DNA of 48,573 nt from Bacteroidota bacterium (GTDB lineage Bacteria; Bacteroidota; Bacteroidia; Sphingobacteriales; Sphingobacteriaceae). A model generated the notes under the pieces. The model was not told the DNA's origin. It searched no databases and was given only the letters and a program-made list of their open reading frames with translations. The translations under genes and the position numbers were made by a program. The stretch spans positions 1,008 to 49,580 of the forward strand of contig JABDGE010000022.1 of the NCBI GenBank assembly GCA_013286235.1, given 5' to 3'. Position 1 is the first letter of the stretch, and the number at the start of each line of letters is the position of its first letter. Positions 1 to 8,618 of this stretch are shown here, one piece after another.

Positions 1-702
1 CGTATGCCTATTACTCCATTGAACACCTGGCAGGGAAAAACACAGGCATTGAATATGAATCCCTTTCATAACTTTCGTATCCCGGTTTTTGAGAATGTGA
101 TTTAGCTTTTTTAGTCGCTCCGGATAGAAACGATCCAATTTTTCGAATCCTTTCAGCTGCCTGGCGGCTAATTCTAGGCCATTGCATAAGCGTATGTCAA
201 GGCTTTGAACAAAATCTTCCTTATTTCCGAGCGTGCCGGTGGTCATTGCATTTCTCAAAATCGCGTCCACGGAGGCTGTCCAGGTAGCTTTATTCCGGCG
301 GTGATTTTCCGCCCAGGTTTTCAGATCAAATCCACTAGCCGGAATCCCATGGTGAAAAAGCTGGTACAACAATTCGAAGCGCTGATCGTCATTAAGTGTA
401 TCAAGATTGTCAGTACTTCTGTAGGCTGCCGGCAAACGGGCTAAAGCAGCCGGGTATGCGCCTTCTTCCAGGTCCATAATGGTATCCTGATTAACAATCA
501 CAAAATCATGCTCCATCAAAAGCAAAACAGCTTTCTCCGTGCGGTCACCCTGCTGCAACACCGGGCTGAAATATTCAACCAATAGTATTGGTGTAATGAC
601 CAGGTGCAGGTCGTTTTCATACAGATACCGCGATAAGGCATCGTACCTGTCCCTCGTAAGCATATTTAGGGCGAAGGTGTCTAAGAAAATATATTTAGGC
701 AT
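1..702 (-). CDS. PIN-like domain protein, 3' end cut by window edge
   Basis: An open frame of 234 codons runs from an ATG at 702 to the window edge without a stop, so the C-terminus is missing. The protein opens with a short beta strand ending in Asp8 (IFLDTFALNML) and has a Glu43 in ILLVEYF. This is the usual spacing of the first two acidic residues of PIN-fold ribonucleases, which cut RNA and are often VapC-type toxins. It is longer than a typical VapC (about 130-150 aa), so it may instead be one of the larger Bacteroidota PIN-like proteins. A broken reading frame ends 10 bases upstream, which could have been its partner gene. The PIN call rests on the N-terminal pattern only. Confidence 0.5.
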   Translation of the reverse strand, partial: MPKYIFLDTFALNMLTRDRYDALSRYLYENDLHLVITPILLVEYFSPVLQQGDRTEKAVLLLMEHDFVIVNQDTIMDLEEGAYPAALARLPAAYRSTDNLDTLNDDQRFELLYQLFHHGIPASGFDLKTWAENHRRNKATWTASVDAILRNAMTTGTLGNKEDFVQSLDIRLCNGLELAARQLKGFEKLDRFYPERLKKLNHILKNRDTKVMKGIHIQCLCFSLPGVQWSNRHT

Positions 703-712
703 AGCACTTAAA

Positions 713-1300
713 TTAGTTGTCTATAACAGTACCCTGTTTCAGTCCCTTTAATGCATGTTCCAGGACACCGAAATCGGTAGTCCAATACATCTGTTCATGC
801 CCCTTGACCAACTCAAGGCTGAGTGCACCGGAATTAACCGATGTGGATAGTGCGGTTTGACCGTGAAAACTGATCCGAAACCGTCGCAAATGCGCAGAGT
901 TGCATGGGCAAAACCTCCGTACACTCGAATGCATCCAGCAGGGTGCCACAATAGCCCTCATCCTTTTTAAATTCCTAAACCGGGATAACAAGGTTATAGA
1001 AAGTTGCTTCGTGGGGCTTTTCGGCAGTGTTAATATGTGTTGATGAATATTTAATACCATTAAGGTTGTTTTTACTGATCCATTGCAACAACCACTTTCA
1101 TTTGACGTTTTCTAGTGTCAATTTTTGACTTCTGACAAATTTATTTTGAAAGTTTTACTACTATCGATAATCAATTACCATATTTGATTACGGTTTGCCG
1201 AACCTCACTTAATTAGACATAATTCATTGTCTTGTCTGATTGTCTTGGCGTTGTTGCCAACAAGAATTTCATTTTTAAGTCTATTATAGATTTCCGACAT
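713..1300 (-). pseudogene. Degraded gene upstream of the PIN-like gene
   Basis: On the minus strand a protein-like reading can be followed from about 1098 (KWLLQWISKNNLNGIKYSS) through FYNLVIPV, one in-frame TAG, and GYCGTLLDAFECTEVLP to a TAA near 858. There the sense continues in another frame (LNSGALSLELVKGHEQMYW) and ends in VIDN-stop at 713. One stop and one frameshift thus break what looks like one domain. Farther upstream, 1205-1300 encodes a 31-residue open frame beginning MSEIYNRLKNEIL that could be the original N-terminus. The family is not identified. Its end lies 10 bases before the PIN-like ATG, as in a two-gene toxin-type operon. No gene is seen from 1301 to 1412. Confidence 0.35.
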
Positions 1301-1412
1301 GATACGAGGTTCAGCTAATTTGAAATTAGTGTAATATTAAACAGAATCCGGCGAGTAAATGTGTCAAAGGATATCACCGGCGGTATTGATGCTTAATATT
1401 TCCCTGAATCCG

Positions 1413-2165
1413 CTAAGTTTTGATTCCTCTCCGCAAGAAACGTTGATAAACAGCAAATGCGAATGTAAAAAACAGTGTTATACAAATCACAATGCCCCCT
1501 CCGGCGTATATCGAATTATCTGTACCTGAGCCCAATTTACCGTTGAGAAACTCGCTGACAAGTTCATAAGATCCACTCAGAAAGTAAGTTCTTGGATATT
1601 CGTTAAACGAAAGGAGAAAACTTAATATCAGGCTGGTAATTAAAGCAGACGAAGAAAGTGGCAAAATAACCTTTAATACAACCGATAGTTTTGTTAATCC
1701 CAAATCTTCAGCGCTGTAAATTAAATTGTCGCCTATAAAGAAAAACCGCACCCATATTATCAAAACGCCAAACGGTAAACAATAGAGGATCAGGCCCCAG
1801 ATTAAGAAGAACAAATTTGCACCTTGTATTCCCATTGCTTGTGATATCTTGCTGACGGCAATTGCCATCACTTCCGGAGGTAACAAACCAAGCAGCAATA
1901 CTAAGCCAAGAACGATCAATCGTTGTTTCTTATTAAACCAGGACAGGCCAATTATAAAGGAAATAACAGTTGTTAAGATGGCTGTAAAAATTGAGACAAT
2001 GGTTGACAGCAATAAAGCGTTAAGGAAATTTTCGTCTTGAAGGATTGCAGCATACCAGCCTAACGTCATCGAACCATTAGATTTAATAGAGAGACCAATT
2101 ATTGAAAAAACAGGCACTACCATCAGGATTAAAAAAACATATAAAATTGCTTTCCCGGATTTCAT
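1413..2165 (-). CDS. ABC importer permease, PotC-like (second permease)
   Basis: Inner-membrane permease of 250 aa with about six hydrophobic segments. The cytoplasmic EAA-type loop that docks on the ATPase is visible as EDLGLTKLSVVLKVILP around residues 150-170. The size and loop fit the PotC / FbpB-like half of polyamine, iron or similar importers. The gene overlaps the stop of the preceding permease by four bases (ATGA), so the two are translationally coupled. It is last in the six-gene operon that starts at 6927. The ligand cannot be read from the permease. Confidence 0.85.
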   Translation of the reverse strand: MKSGKAILYVFLILMVVPVFSIIGLSIKSNGSMTLGWYAAILQDENFLNALLLSTIVSIFTAILTTVISFIIGLSWFNKKQRLIVLGLVLLLGLLPPEVMAIAVSKISQAMGIQGANLFFLIWGLILYCLPFGVLIIWVRFFFIGDNLIYSAEDLGLTKLSVVLKVILPLSSSALITSLILSFLLSFNEYPRTYFLSGSYELVSEFLNGKLGSGTDNSIYAGGGIVICITLFFTFAFAVYQRFLRRGIKT

Positions 2166-2989
2166 TTTTTCAGATAATTTAGTTTTAATCTAAGCCCTCT
2201 GGTAATTAGCATTATGATGCCTAAGGTGAACATAATGAAAAAGCCAAGTGAAAAAATCGCCTGGAATTTACTTGCGCTCAGTAAGCTTAATATTAAATTT
2301 CTCGAACTTAGTTTCGTATCACCACCAAGAAAGTTCACTTCGGAAGAAAGTGAAAATGCTATAAAAAAAATTACAGTTGTACTGATTATAAGAGCGAATT
2401 TTGAAAGTGGCAGGATAATATTGAATAACTTGTTTGTAACGCTGAGACCGATGTCATCAGCGACTTTCCAATAGGTACCGGAAATTGTTTTTAAAGCAGC
2501 CGAACACAAAAAGATGCCAAAAGGAATGGTTGTTATGACCATAACAAAATAAATATTCCATTTATTCGTACCGTTAAAAAATGTGACCGGGTGAAGTGTG
2601 ATCCGACTTAAAAAATGATTTAATAAACCGTTTTCCGATAGTAAATATTGCCAGGAAAAGACCCTTACCGACTCATTGGCAAGAAACGGCAACGTTATCG
2701 CAATCAAAAAGATCGATTGAAAAAATTCTGTAGTAAGTCTGATTAACAAATAGGAAATAAAAAATGCTACGGTTGTAGAAACGATGCTTACTATTAATGC
2801 CCTTATGGCGATGGTCAATATCTCCTGGATGCGCACCCACTCTGAAAGGTCATGGAAACCGGCAAGGCTAATTGTCGGTTTCAAACCATCGAATTGAAAA
2901 AATGCAAGAATAGCGGTAATAAAAACCGGCATCCATAATAATATAGATACGGCGGTGAAAATCCTTTTATTTAATATGCTGTAAGTCAT
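2162..2989 (-). CDS. ABC importer permease, PotB-like (first permease)
   Basis: Inner-membrane permease of 275 aa with about six transmembrane segments. The EAA loop reads DDIGLSVTNKLFNIILPLS, in the position expected for PotB-type permeases. It forms the channel together with the next gene, which it overlaps by four bases. Seven bases separate it from the upstream binding-protein gene. The stretch is AT-rich compared with the SDR/AraC genes near 9 kb, as is the whole operon, which may indicate acquisition by transfer. Confidence 0.85.
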   Translation of the reverse strand: MTYSILNKRIFTAVSILLWMPVFITAILAFFQFDGLKPTISLAGFHDLSEWVRIQEILTIAIRALIVSIVSTTVAFFISYLLIRLTTEFFQSIFLIAITLPFLANESVRVFSWQYLLSENGLLNHFLSRITLHPVTFFNGTNKWNIYFVMVITTIPFGIFLCSAALKTISGTYWKVADDIGLSVTNKLFNIILPLSKFALIISTTVIFFIAFSLSSEVNFLGGDTKLSSRNLILSLLSASKFQAIFSLGFFIMFTLGIIMLITRGLRLKLNYLKK

Positions 2990-2996
2990 TTTTAAA

Positions 2997-4151
2997 TTAT
3001 GAATTTCTCAATTTCGACCACCAATCTTCATAAAGCTTGTAATTCACCGGCCTTGTATTTTGCCAGTAAACTTTGCTTTTTAAAAATTTATCCCTCACGT
3101 GATTCAATTTATTTTCCTGATCAATCGGGTTATACTCTTTATCGGTCTTGGCGTAATCCACTGAAAGACTGTTTGGTACTATATAGCCTCTCTGTTTGGC
3201 AAGTTCGCAACCATAATATCCTTTTAATTCCCAATTTGCGAACTCATGAACTTCTTCGAGCAGGCCCCTTTTTTCTGCGCCTATATGAATAACCAAATCA
3301 TTTGACCATCCTTCGTATCCTTCTCTGGGTACTGCATATTCAACATTGACACCGCTGCTTTTTGCAGCATAAACAATCGGCTCCCAACCTGTCATAGCGT
3401 ATACTTCTCCGGATTTTATCAGGCGAACCCCTTCTTCCCATCCTTTCCAGAAAGTTCTGAATTGACCATCTCTCTTTTTCTTGATAAGAAATTCCATAAC
3501 TATACCCAATTCACTCTCAGTCAGATCGCCCGGATTGTCAATATTTGCGATGCCATTTCCCTTTAAATAAATAGCTGCAAAAACTGCACTGTTTATCCAG
3601 GCGTCTTCCATGGATGTTCTTCCCTTGTATTTCGGGTCGAATATTACTTCATAGCTATCCACTTTCCCCCCAATCTTATCGGGGCGGTATAATATCGAGT
3701 CTGCATTCACAACCACAGGTAACCCGAACTGCTTCCCGTCGACCTTACAATGCGGAATATCTTTTACCCATTGCCATGTTTGCGCCCAATTGGGGATTTT
3801 ACTGACGTCCCAAGGTAAAATCTTCCCGGCAAGAGCCAATTCCCGTTCACATCCACCTTGAAGTCCACCAAGATCAAAATCATAGCTGGCTGTCCCGTTT
3901 ATCATGTTTGCAATGACTGGACCTGTGTCATTGCCATTGTCCTGAAACAATAATTTGATGCCGGTATCCTTATACAGCTGATCCCACTTTTTTCCGATAT
4001 CCAGCGTTCCTGTACCGTAAAGCCGTATAGCTTTACCCGGATTTAAACAGCCTGATATTCCAAATAAACCAACCCCCGCTCCGGCTATTCCGACAATCTT
4101 CAAAAACTCTCTTCTGGAGTGATTGGATAGATAATTATCATTGTTTTTCAT
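2997..4151 (-). CDS. Tat-type lipoprotein substrate-binding protein (PotD/Fbp-like)
   Basis: A 384-aa periplasmic binding protein that should deliver ligand to the two permeases. The N-terminus carries a near-perfect twin-arginine motif (SRREFLK, residues 12-18), a hydrophobic stretch, and a lipobox ending at Cys35 (GISGC). It is therefore predicted to be Tat-exported and lipid-anchored, which is uncommon for this family. The mature part has the layout of spermidine/putrescine or iron-type binding proteins: an early YGTGTLDIGKKW segment, a YRPDKIGG hinge region and a late GWEPIVYAAK segment. Tat export suggests folding or cofactor loading in the cytoplasm before export. The ligand is unknown. 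Confidence 0.75.
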   Translation of the reverse strand: MKNNDNYLSNHSRREFLKIVGIAGAGVGLFGISGCLNPGKAIRLYGTGTLDIGKKWDQLYKDTGIKLLFQDNGNDTGPVIANMINGTASYDFDLGGLQGGCERELALAGKILPWDVSKIPNWAQTWQWVKDIPHCKVDGKQFGLPVVVNADSILYRPDKIGGKVDSYEVIFDPKYKGRTSMEDAWINSAVFAAIYLKGNGIANIDNPGDLTESELGIVMEFLIKKKRDGQFRTFWKGWEEGVRLIKSGEVYAMTGWEPIVYAAKSSGVNVEYAVPREGYEGWSNDLVIHIGAEKRGLLEEVHEFANWELKGYYGCELAKQRGYIVPNSLSVDYAKTDKEYNPIDQENKLNHVRDKFLKSKVYWQNTRPVNYKLYEDWWSKLRNS

Positions 4152-4162
4152 TTCTTTTTTAT

Positions 4163-4864
4163 TTAGTTGACAAAATATTGGGAAGCTCTGAAATCATTAG
4201 TACTTCCTTCAAAAATTAACTTACCGGCATCGATCAGCTTTATCTCATCTGCTATTCCCATTACAAAATTTAAATCGTGACTCACTATTATCACAAAAGG
4301 TACTATACCCTCATTCTTAATATTACTGAGCGTTTGTTTCAACCCGACAACATTAATATAATCCAAAGCACTTGTCGGCTCATCCAGCAATAATACCATG
4401 GGATTTTGGCTCAATGCCCTGGCTATTGCAGCTTTTTGTTGTTGCCCGATACTTAATTCATGAGGCTTTCTCTCCCTGATATCTGACAGATCAAATGATT
4501 TCAGGATTTGTATCGCATTCTGCTTGGCTTTTGCAGAGTGATAAAATAATCTGTTGGGCTCAATAGCTATCTCAATGTTTTGTTGCACGGTCAAATGGGG
4601 AAATAACCCTGAATGCTGAAAAACAGTGGAAGTAGGTCTCAGGGCGGCTTTAAGATGGGTGATATCCGTTTTATAAAGGTTGATACCACCCTTATCAGGA
4701 AATAGATGCCCCCCGATCATATTCAGAATTGTTGTTTTGCCGCTGCCATTTCTTCCTAAAATACAGGTGATTTCCGACTGCTTAAAGGCAAGCTCCGGCA
4801 ATGAGATGTGAAAATCAGCCCTGTTATCCGGAAAAGAAAATTCTATTTTGTTTAATGTTAACAT
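4163..4864 (-). CDS. ABC importer ATPase
   Basis: A 233-aa ATP-binding subunit with every core motif: Walker A GRNGSGKT at residues 37-44, Q-loop near VFQHSG, signature LSIGQQQKAAIARA, Walker B VLLLDEPTSALD, and H-loop VSHD. It powers the neighbouring permeases. It lacks the C-terminal TOBE regulatory domain usual in PotA (about 370 aa), so it is a short-type subunit. One base separates it from the CDPS-like gene upstream, and the binding-protein gene follows after 11 bases. Confidence 0.9.
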   Translation of the reverse strand: MLTLNKIEFSFPDNRADFHISLPELAFKQSEITCILGRNGSGKTTILNMIGGHLFPDKGGINLYKTDITHLKAALRPTSTVFQHSGLFPHLTVQQNIEIAIEPNRLFYHSAKAKQNAIQILKSFDLSDIRERKPHELSIGQQQKAAIARALSQNPMVLLLDEPTSALDYINVVGLKQTLSNIKNEGIVPFVIIVSHDLNFVMGIADEIKLIDAGKLIFEGSTNDFRASQYFVN

Positions 4865-4865
4865 A

Positions 4866-5477
4866 TTAATTAGCTGTAATTTTCACATATTCGACAGGTC
4901 TCGAAACAAATTTGTTAAGTGATTCATACTTATTGTTTTTAATTGCCTTTATAATATTCATTTCTGTTTCCATCCCATAGATCTGGTCGTAGGTTTCAAC
5001 ATTAAAAACATACAGGTAGAGCGCAAGCTCCACCAATAAAAATGGCAACAACAATTCAATAAGGTCCGAGCGGTTATTCGACACACCTTGTTTCCTCAAT
5101 TTGGGCTGAAGATTCTGAAAGATCTGATTTCTGCAATGACTTTCGAAAACACTGTTACTGAACAACTCATCATAAACAGCTTTTATATATGGATTTAAAA
5201 GCTTCCTCATCTTGCTGCATCTCAGCAGTTGCCGCTTTCTTTTATCGAATCCCACAAAATCATTTTCAAGTCTTTTGATGATTTTTTCAATTTCACTTTT
5301 TTGATTTTCAGCGTCTGTTTTGTTAAAAAAAATCCCGTTTAAAACTTCCAGCGTATCAAAAACGAAGACGTCCAGATCTTCTACATCATGAATGAAATGG
5401 AAATTGCTTTTATTATTTATAGCGTCATTTAATCGTTTTGAGTTCAAACTCACGATAAAGATTGCTTTGTTTATCAT
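4866..5477 (-). CDS. Divergent cyclodipeptide-synthase-like protein
   Basis: A 203-aa soluble protein whose layout follows tRNA-dependent cyclodipeptide synthases, which join two aminoacyl-tRNAs into a cyclic dipeptide. Compared with AlbC from memory: a first strand with the nucleophile region (IFIVSLNSKRL, Ser10), a second strand DLDVFVFDT near residues 35-42, a charged helix (residues 55-75), an F-rich helix LFSNSVF, and FLLVELALYL (146-155) facing AlbC YVLAEAPLF. Glu150 matches catalytic Glu182 and Tyr167 matches Tyr202. Tyr178 is replaced by Phe146, the proline after Glu by Ala, and the nucleophile loop is one residue shorter. It may have changed activity or be an aminoacyl-tRNA binder. 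It sits inside an ABC importer operon, 7 bases after the binding-fold protein. Confidence 0.6.
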   Translation of the reverse strand: MINKAIFIVSLNSKRLNDAINNKSNFHFIHDVEDLDVFVFDTLEVLNGIFFNKTDAENQKSEIEKIIKRLENDFVGFDKRKRQLLRCSKMRKLLNPYIKAVYDELFSNSVFESHCRNQIFQNLQPKLRKQGVSNNRSDLIELLLPFLLVELALYLYVFNVETYDQIYGMETEMNIIKAIKNNKYESLNKFVSRPVEYVKITAN

Positions 5478-5484
5478 TGTTTCT

Positions 5485-6927
5485 TTAGAAATTAAGTTCT
5501 ATTTTAATTGCATTCATTTGGGAGATGATCTCATCCAAAAGGTCATTATCAATTGTTGTATTCTCATCGCCTAATTGTGCCTGTGCAATGAGCCAGTTGA
5601 ATCTTTTGGCTTTAGGATCCTTCAAGGCATCGTGATATAAGCTGTCAAACGCTTCATTCGGATTAGAGAAAAAATGATTGTTGCGATATGATTTTACAAA
5701 ATCAATTATTTTAACATTCGATTTGGTGTCTGTATTGATAAAATTCAATAACGAGGTTGTAAGGAAATAATTCAGTTCATCTCGTCCTTCATTATAAAGA
5801 ATGAAGTTCCATTCTGCTTTTAGGCTTGCGATATTTTTAAACCACTGCAGGATGGTGTTTCTTACCAATGGCTTATTATTTTGATAAAACTCCATGGTAC
5901 ATAATAACCCGTTATAGTTTCTATGACGGGTAAATCTGTCGCCACTTGTCACTAATTCGACTTTGTCGGCATGGTTGCGTATAAGATCTTCGGTATGGAT
6001 AGTGTTTGTTACATAAAGGCCAATACTGGCATCTTTCAGGAATAGCGATTTTCCGTCCTTGATGTTGGCCGGTACGACATTGTTTCTTACCAAATCCCAA
6101 CTCAGACCGCTTAATTGAAGGTAATCTCTCAATATAAAACCGAAGTCGGTTTTTACATCAAGCGTTACCTTTTGCAATAATAAAAAGGCTTGTTGTTGAT
6201 CGTTGTCCAATCTTCCAAATGGCACGACCGGGATACTTCTCTCTTTGCAAAATTTTTCAACATTGGCTTTTTTTACAAATAGCGCATAGCCGTTAAAAGT
6301 TAGATAAGGCCAGAAGAATAAAGTCTGCTTAATATTCTTTTTAAGCATATAAGCAAGAATGAGAGGGAAATTATGGATTGTCATATCAAACAACCCGTTT
6401 GATAAAGCTGGAAATACTTCTCCCCACTCGTATTGATCTTGAAATACTATCGTTGAATGTTGAATATAGTCGGCCCTGTAAAGAATTGGAATCAACGTTT
6501 CCTGAAACTTTGGTAATGCAAACAAAATATCTTTCGGGGGGGGCACATTCTGAACTGGCCCCGGGTTCGGCAATCTATATTTGTAGTTCTCCACAGTTTT
6601 TTTCGACTTATTAAAAATAAACTCTCCGGTAAAGAGCCCGAACTTTTGTACAAATGGTACCTTATAAAGGAGCATGCTTAGGCCATCCAGATATGGAGAA
6701 CTAAAATTTATGCCCACCTCGTGCATCTTTGTATCAGCATACAAGTCTTCTACCAGCTTTCTGATATTTTTTTGAAAATGACCACCATCAATTTTATTTG
6801 TTAACCTCGAATTAAGGTCGGCAATCGAACTTTGTATACCTGGGCTAACCCCATCAATTCTGGCAAGTTCAAACGCTGCTTGAATCAATTGGTGGACATC
6901 CTTAATTTTTCCATAAATTTTTTCCAT
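5485..6927 (-). CDS. Cytosolic PBP2-fold (NMT1/SsuA-like) protein
   Basis: A 480-aa protein, first in the operon. The ATG at 6927 is preferred over an upstream TTG at 6966. Residues 1-120 are mostly helical and unfamiliar. The remainder resembles a type-2 periplasmic binding fold of the NMT1/SsuA group: EVFPALSNGLFDMTIHNFP is the usual 'number of sites, low-affinity ligand pocket' segment, FNGYALFVKK a hinge strand, and NGLLCTMEFYQNNKPL the late helix before the C-terminal lobe. There is no signal peptide, so it should stay in the cytoplasm. Known cytosolic members of this fold include biosynthetic enzymes (THI5-type, MqnA/MqnD). With the CDPS-like partner it may make or modify a small molecule, or sense the imported one. 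The fold call is moderate; the function is inference. Confidence 0.5.
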   Translation of the reverse strand: MEKIYGKIKDVHQLIQAAFELARIDGVSPGIQSSIADLNSRLTNKIDGGHFQKNIRKLVEDLYADTKMHEVGINFSSPYLDGLSMLLYKVPFVQKFGLFTGEFIFNKSKKTVENYKYRLPNPGPVQNVPPPKDILFALPKFQETLIPILYRADYIQHSTIVFQDQYEWGEVFPALSNGLFDMTIHNFPLILAYMLKKNIKQTLFFWPYLTFNGYALFVKKANVEKFCKERSIPVVPFGRLDNDQQQAFLLLQKVTLDVKTDFGFILRDYLQLSGLSWDLVRNNVVPANIKDGKSLFLKDASIGLYVTNTIHTEDLIRNHADKVELVTSGDRFTRHRNYNGLLCTMEFYQNNKPLVRNTILQWFKNIASLKAEWNFILYNEGRDELNYFLTTSLLNFINTDTKSNVKIIDFVKSYRNNHFFSNPNEAFDSLYHDALKDPKAKRFNWLIAQAQLGDENTTIDNDLLDEIISQMNAIKIELNF

Positions 6928-6993
6928 GTCAATAAGGTTTAGTAAAATTAAAGTATACAGGAGCAACTCTAAATATTTATATATAGCAAACTA

Positions 6994-7058
6994 TTCAGTG
7001 TGAATAACACTGAAATTAAAAATGCACTGAAACGAACTGAAGCACACTGAATTCAGTT
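6994..7058. promoter_or_regulatory. Phased ACTGAA box array upstream of the transporter operon
   Basis: Six copies of a (C/A)ACTGAA heptamer occur within 65 bases. Plus-strand copies start at 7008, 7025, 7035 and 7045, and the last three are exactly 10 bases apart, one helical turn. Inverted copies lie at 6994-7000 and 7052-7058, giving two inverted pairs: TTCAGTG with CACTGAA, and one centred on GAATTC at 7049-7054. The array lies 67 bases upstream of the 6927 start codon and between divergent genes. It looks like a multi-site operator for a regulator not encoded in the immediate vicinity. Confidence 0.5.
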
Positions 7059-7144
7059 GCAAATAATTGCAAATCAGACAAATATAAATGTTTTGACTGA
7101 ATATTCAACCACTTAAAAGCTTAGGCAGGCTAATATATGGGTAG

Positions 7145-7152
7145 TAATTTTG
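7145..7152 (+). promoter_or_regulatory. Possible Bacteroidota -7 box (TAATTTTG)
   Basis: The octamer matches the Bacteroidota TAnnTTTG element and lies 18 bases before the ATG at 7171. No clear TTTG box lies about 20 bases farther upstream, so it is only half a promoter. Confidence 0.3.
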
Positions 7153-7170
7153 GAGACAAAATTATCTATC

Positions 7171-7572
7171 ATGATACACAAAATACTATCCATTTCTGCC
7201 GGGTTTACCAGCCTCGGCAGCCTTTATTGTACCGTGCTTGACTTAATTGAATTATTGTTAAGCTTCAATAAACCTGAAGAATTAGTTATCGTTATCGCGG
7301 TTGTGCTTTGGGTACCTGTGATAAGGTTTGCAGTTTTTCTTTATTTAAGATTTGGAACCAAATTCTCGGCCATTTTTTTAAACAGGCACGGTAAAACTGT
7401 TTTACGAAGTGTATTTTGGTTTTGCGTTGTAGTAACAATACTCAACCTTGTGTCGAAATTCAGCCACTACCACGAATTGGATAAGATAATTAAACTATCC
7501 GTGGTATATGTGTTGCTGTTAATATTTGACTATTTCGAAACAGAAAAAGTGATAAAAAAGATTCAATTTTGA
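7171..7572 (+). CDS. Small multi-pass membrane protein, unknown
   Basis: A 133-aa protein with about four hydrophobic segments: ISAGFTSLGSLYC, LVIVIAVVLWVPVIRF, VFWFCVVVTILNLV and LSVVYVLLLIFDYF. The frame opens seven codons earlier at a TTG, but that codon overlaps a -7-like box, so the ATG at 7171 is preferred. It is transcribed away from the importer operon across the ACTGAA-box spacer and could be co-regulated with it. The family is not recognised and no catalytic motif is seen. Confidence 0.55.
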   Translation: MIHKILSISAGFTSLGSLYCTVLDLIELLLSFNKPEELVIVIAVVLWVPVIRFAVFLYLRFGTKFSAIFLNRHGKTVLRSVFWFCVVVTILNLVSKFSHYHELDKIIKLSVVYVLLLIFDYFETEKVIKKIQF

Positions 7573-7652
7573 TATCTCAAATGGACTAATAGTTGCAATT
7601 AGTGTTTCAATTAGCAACTGGGGTCGGCTACTGTTGCGATAACTTCGTTTTT

Positions 7653-7670
7653 TCCTGGCTGAAAAAAAAT
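7653..7670 (+). repeat. 18-mer direct repeat, copy 1
   Basis: TCCTGGCTGAAAAAAAAT. The same 18-mer recurs exactly at 25189-25206 and with one mismatch at 22905-22922, all in the same orientation and each preceded by a pyrimidine run. Copies 1 and 2 bracket the SDR/AraC pair, the Argonaute operon and the RT unit. It is a candidate att-like border, although the A-tract lowers specificity. Confidence 0.5.
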
Positions 7671-7750
7671 CAGAAATGCCCTTGCACAACCTGGCGAAAT
7701 TTCGACCCTGAATCCCTGCGTACTGTGCGCTGAAGGTTTGCCGCCTGTGG

Positions 7751-8338
7751 CTAAATCACGCCGATACTTTTTGCAAAAACGATGACGTCGGTTCGTATGC
7801 CTATATCGGTGAGGCCGGCTTTAAGAAGCATTTTCAACTCGGCCCTATACTTTTTCTCTATCTTTTGCTGATCAAATTCATCAATATACAACAACTGGAC
7901 AAAATGCGCCTCCTGCTCAAGCTGCTGGTCAACAAATTTCCGGTAGTCTTCAACAGTCTGCGATTCCAGGTTAAAATATGCCTTATCCATATCCTCAGAG
8001 GTATGCTGCAAAAAATGAACGGCCTCATGAATAATCACGTCCAGATCATTTACCCTCCTGACCGGGATTAACAACCTTATCACTTCGTAGCCCTGGCTTT
8101 TGTATCCAGGCAATGTATAGGGTTGTTCCGTCTTAAGCCTCGGAACACCGTCTCGGACGAGTTGCACATCAATAACTTTCGGCCCGTCTGTCCTGCCTCC
8201 GTTGGCATGTATGTTGTCATAGTTTTCACCTTCGTAACCGTCCCAGGTGTCCCTTATTTCGATATTTGCCTTCCTCATAAGATCTTCCGTAACCGCCAAC
8301 ATCTTTTTAATTTTTTCTGGTTCACATTTGATTTTCAT
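7751..8338 (-). CDS. HExxH zinc-metalloprotease-like protein
   Basis: A 195-aa soluble protein with a zinc-binding helix IIHEAVHFLQH (His104, Glu105, His108). A glutamate-rich helix LEQEAHFVQ about 35 residues downstream could supply the third ligand (Glu141 or Glu143). The N-terminal third (residues 1-70) is a compact alpha/beta part with no known motif. No signal peptide is present. It stands alone, convergent with the membrane protein at 7171. A small minimal gluzincin is likely; the substrate is unknown. Confidence 0.55.
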   Translation of the reverse strand: MKIKCEPEKIKKMLAVTEDLMRKANIEIRDTWDGYEGENYDNIHANGGRTDGPKVIDVQLVRDGVPRLKTEQPYTLPGYKSQGYEVIRLLIPVRRVNDLDVIIHEAVHFLQHTSEDMDKAYFNLESQTVEDYRKFVDQQLEQEAHFVQLLYIDEFDQQKIEKKYRAELKMLLKAGLTDIGIRTDVIVFAKSIGVI

Positions 8339-8618
8339 ACTACTGACGTATAACTATGGCTACTGCGAATATCGGAATGATTACTTGAGATAGGTTCAAA
8401 CAGGCTAATAAATCAGTTTAAAAAAGCATGTGTAAATCCAAACTTTTACCACTAAGAATTACAACTTTTTTAACTTGGTTTGCAGCAATTTAATGTTTAT
8501 ATTTGAGTGTAAAACGTTCTGAAACATCGTCAAATTGATCTAAAATATTCGGTAAACAATTCGGTAACCTAATAGAATTTGATGACCTAACATATTGATA
8601 ATCAACCCAATTTAGGGG

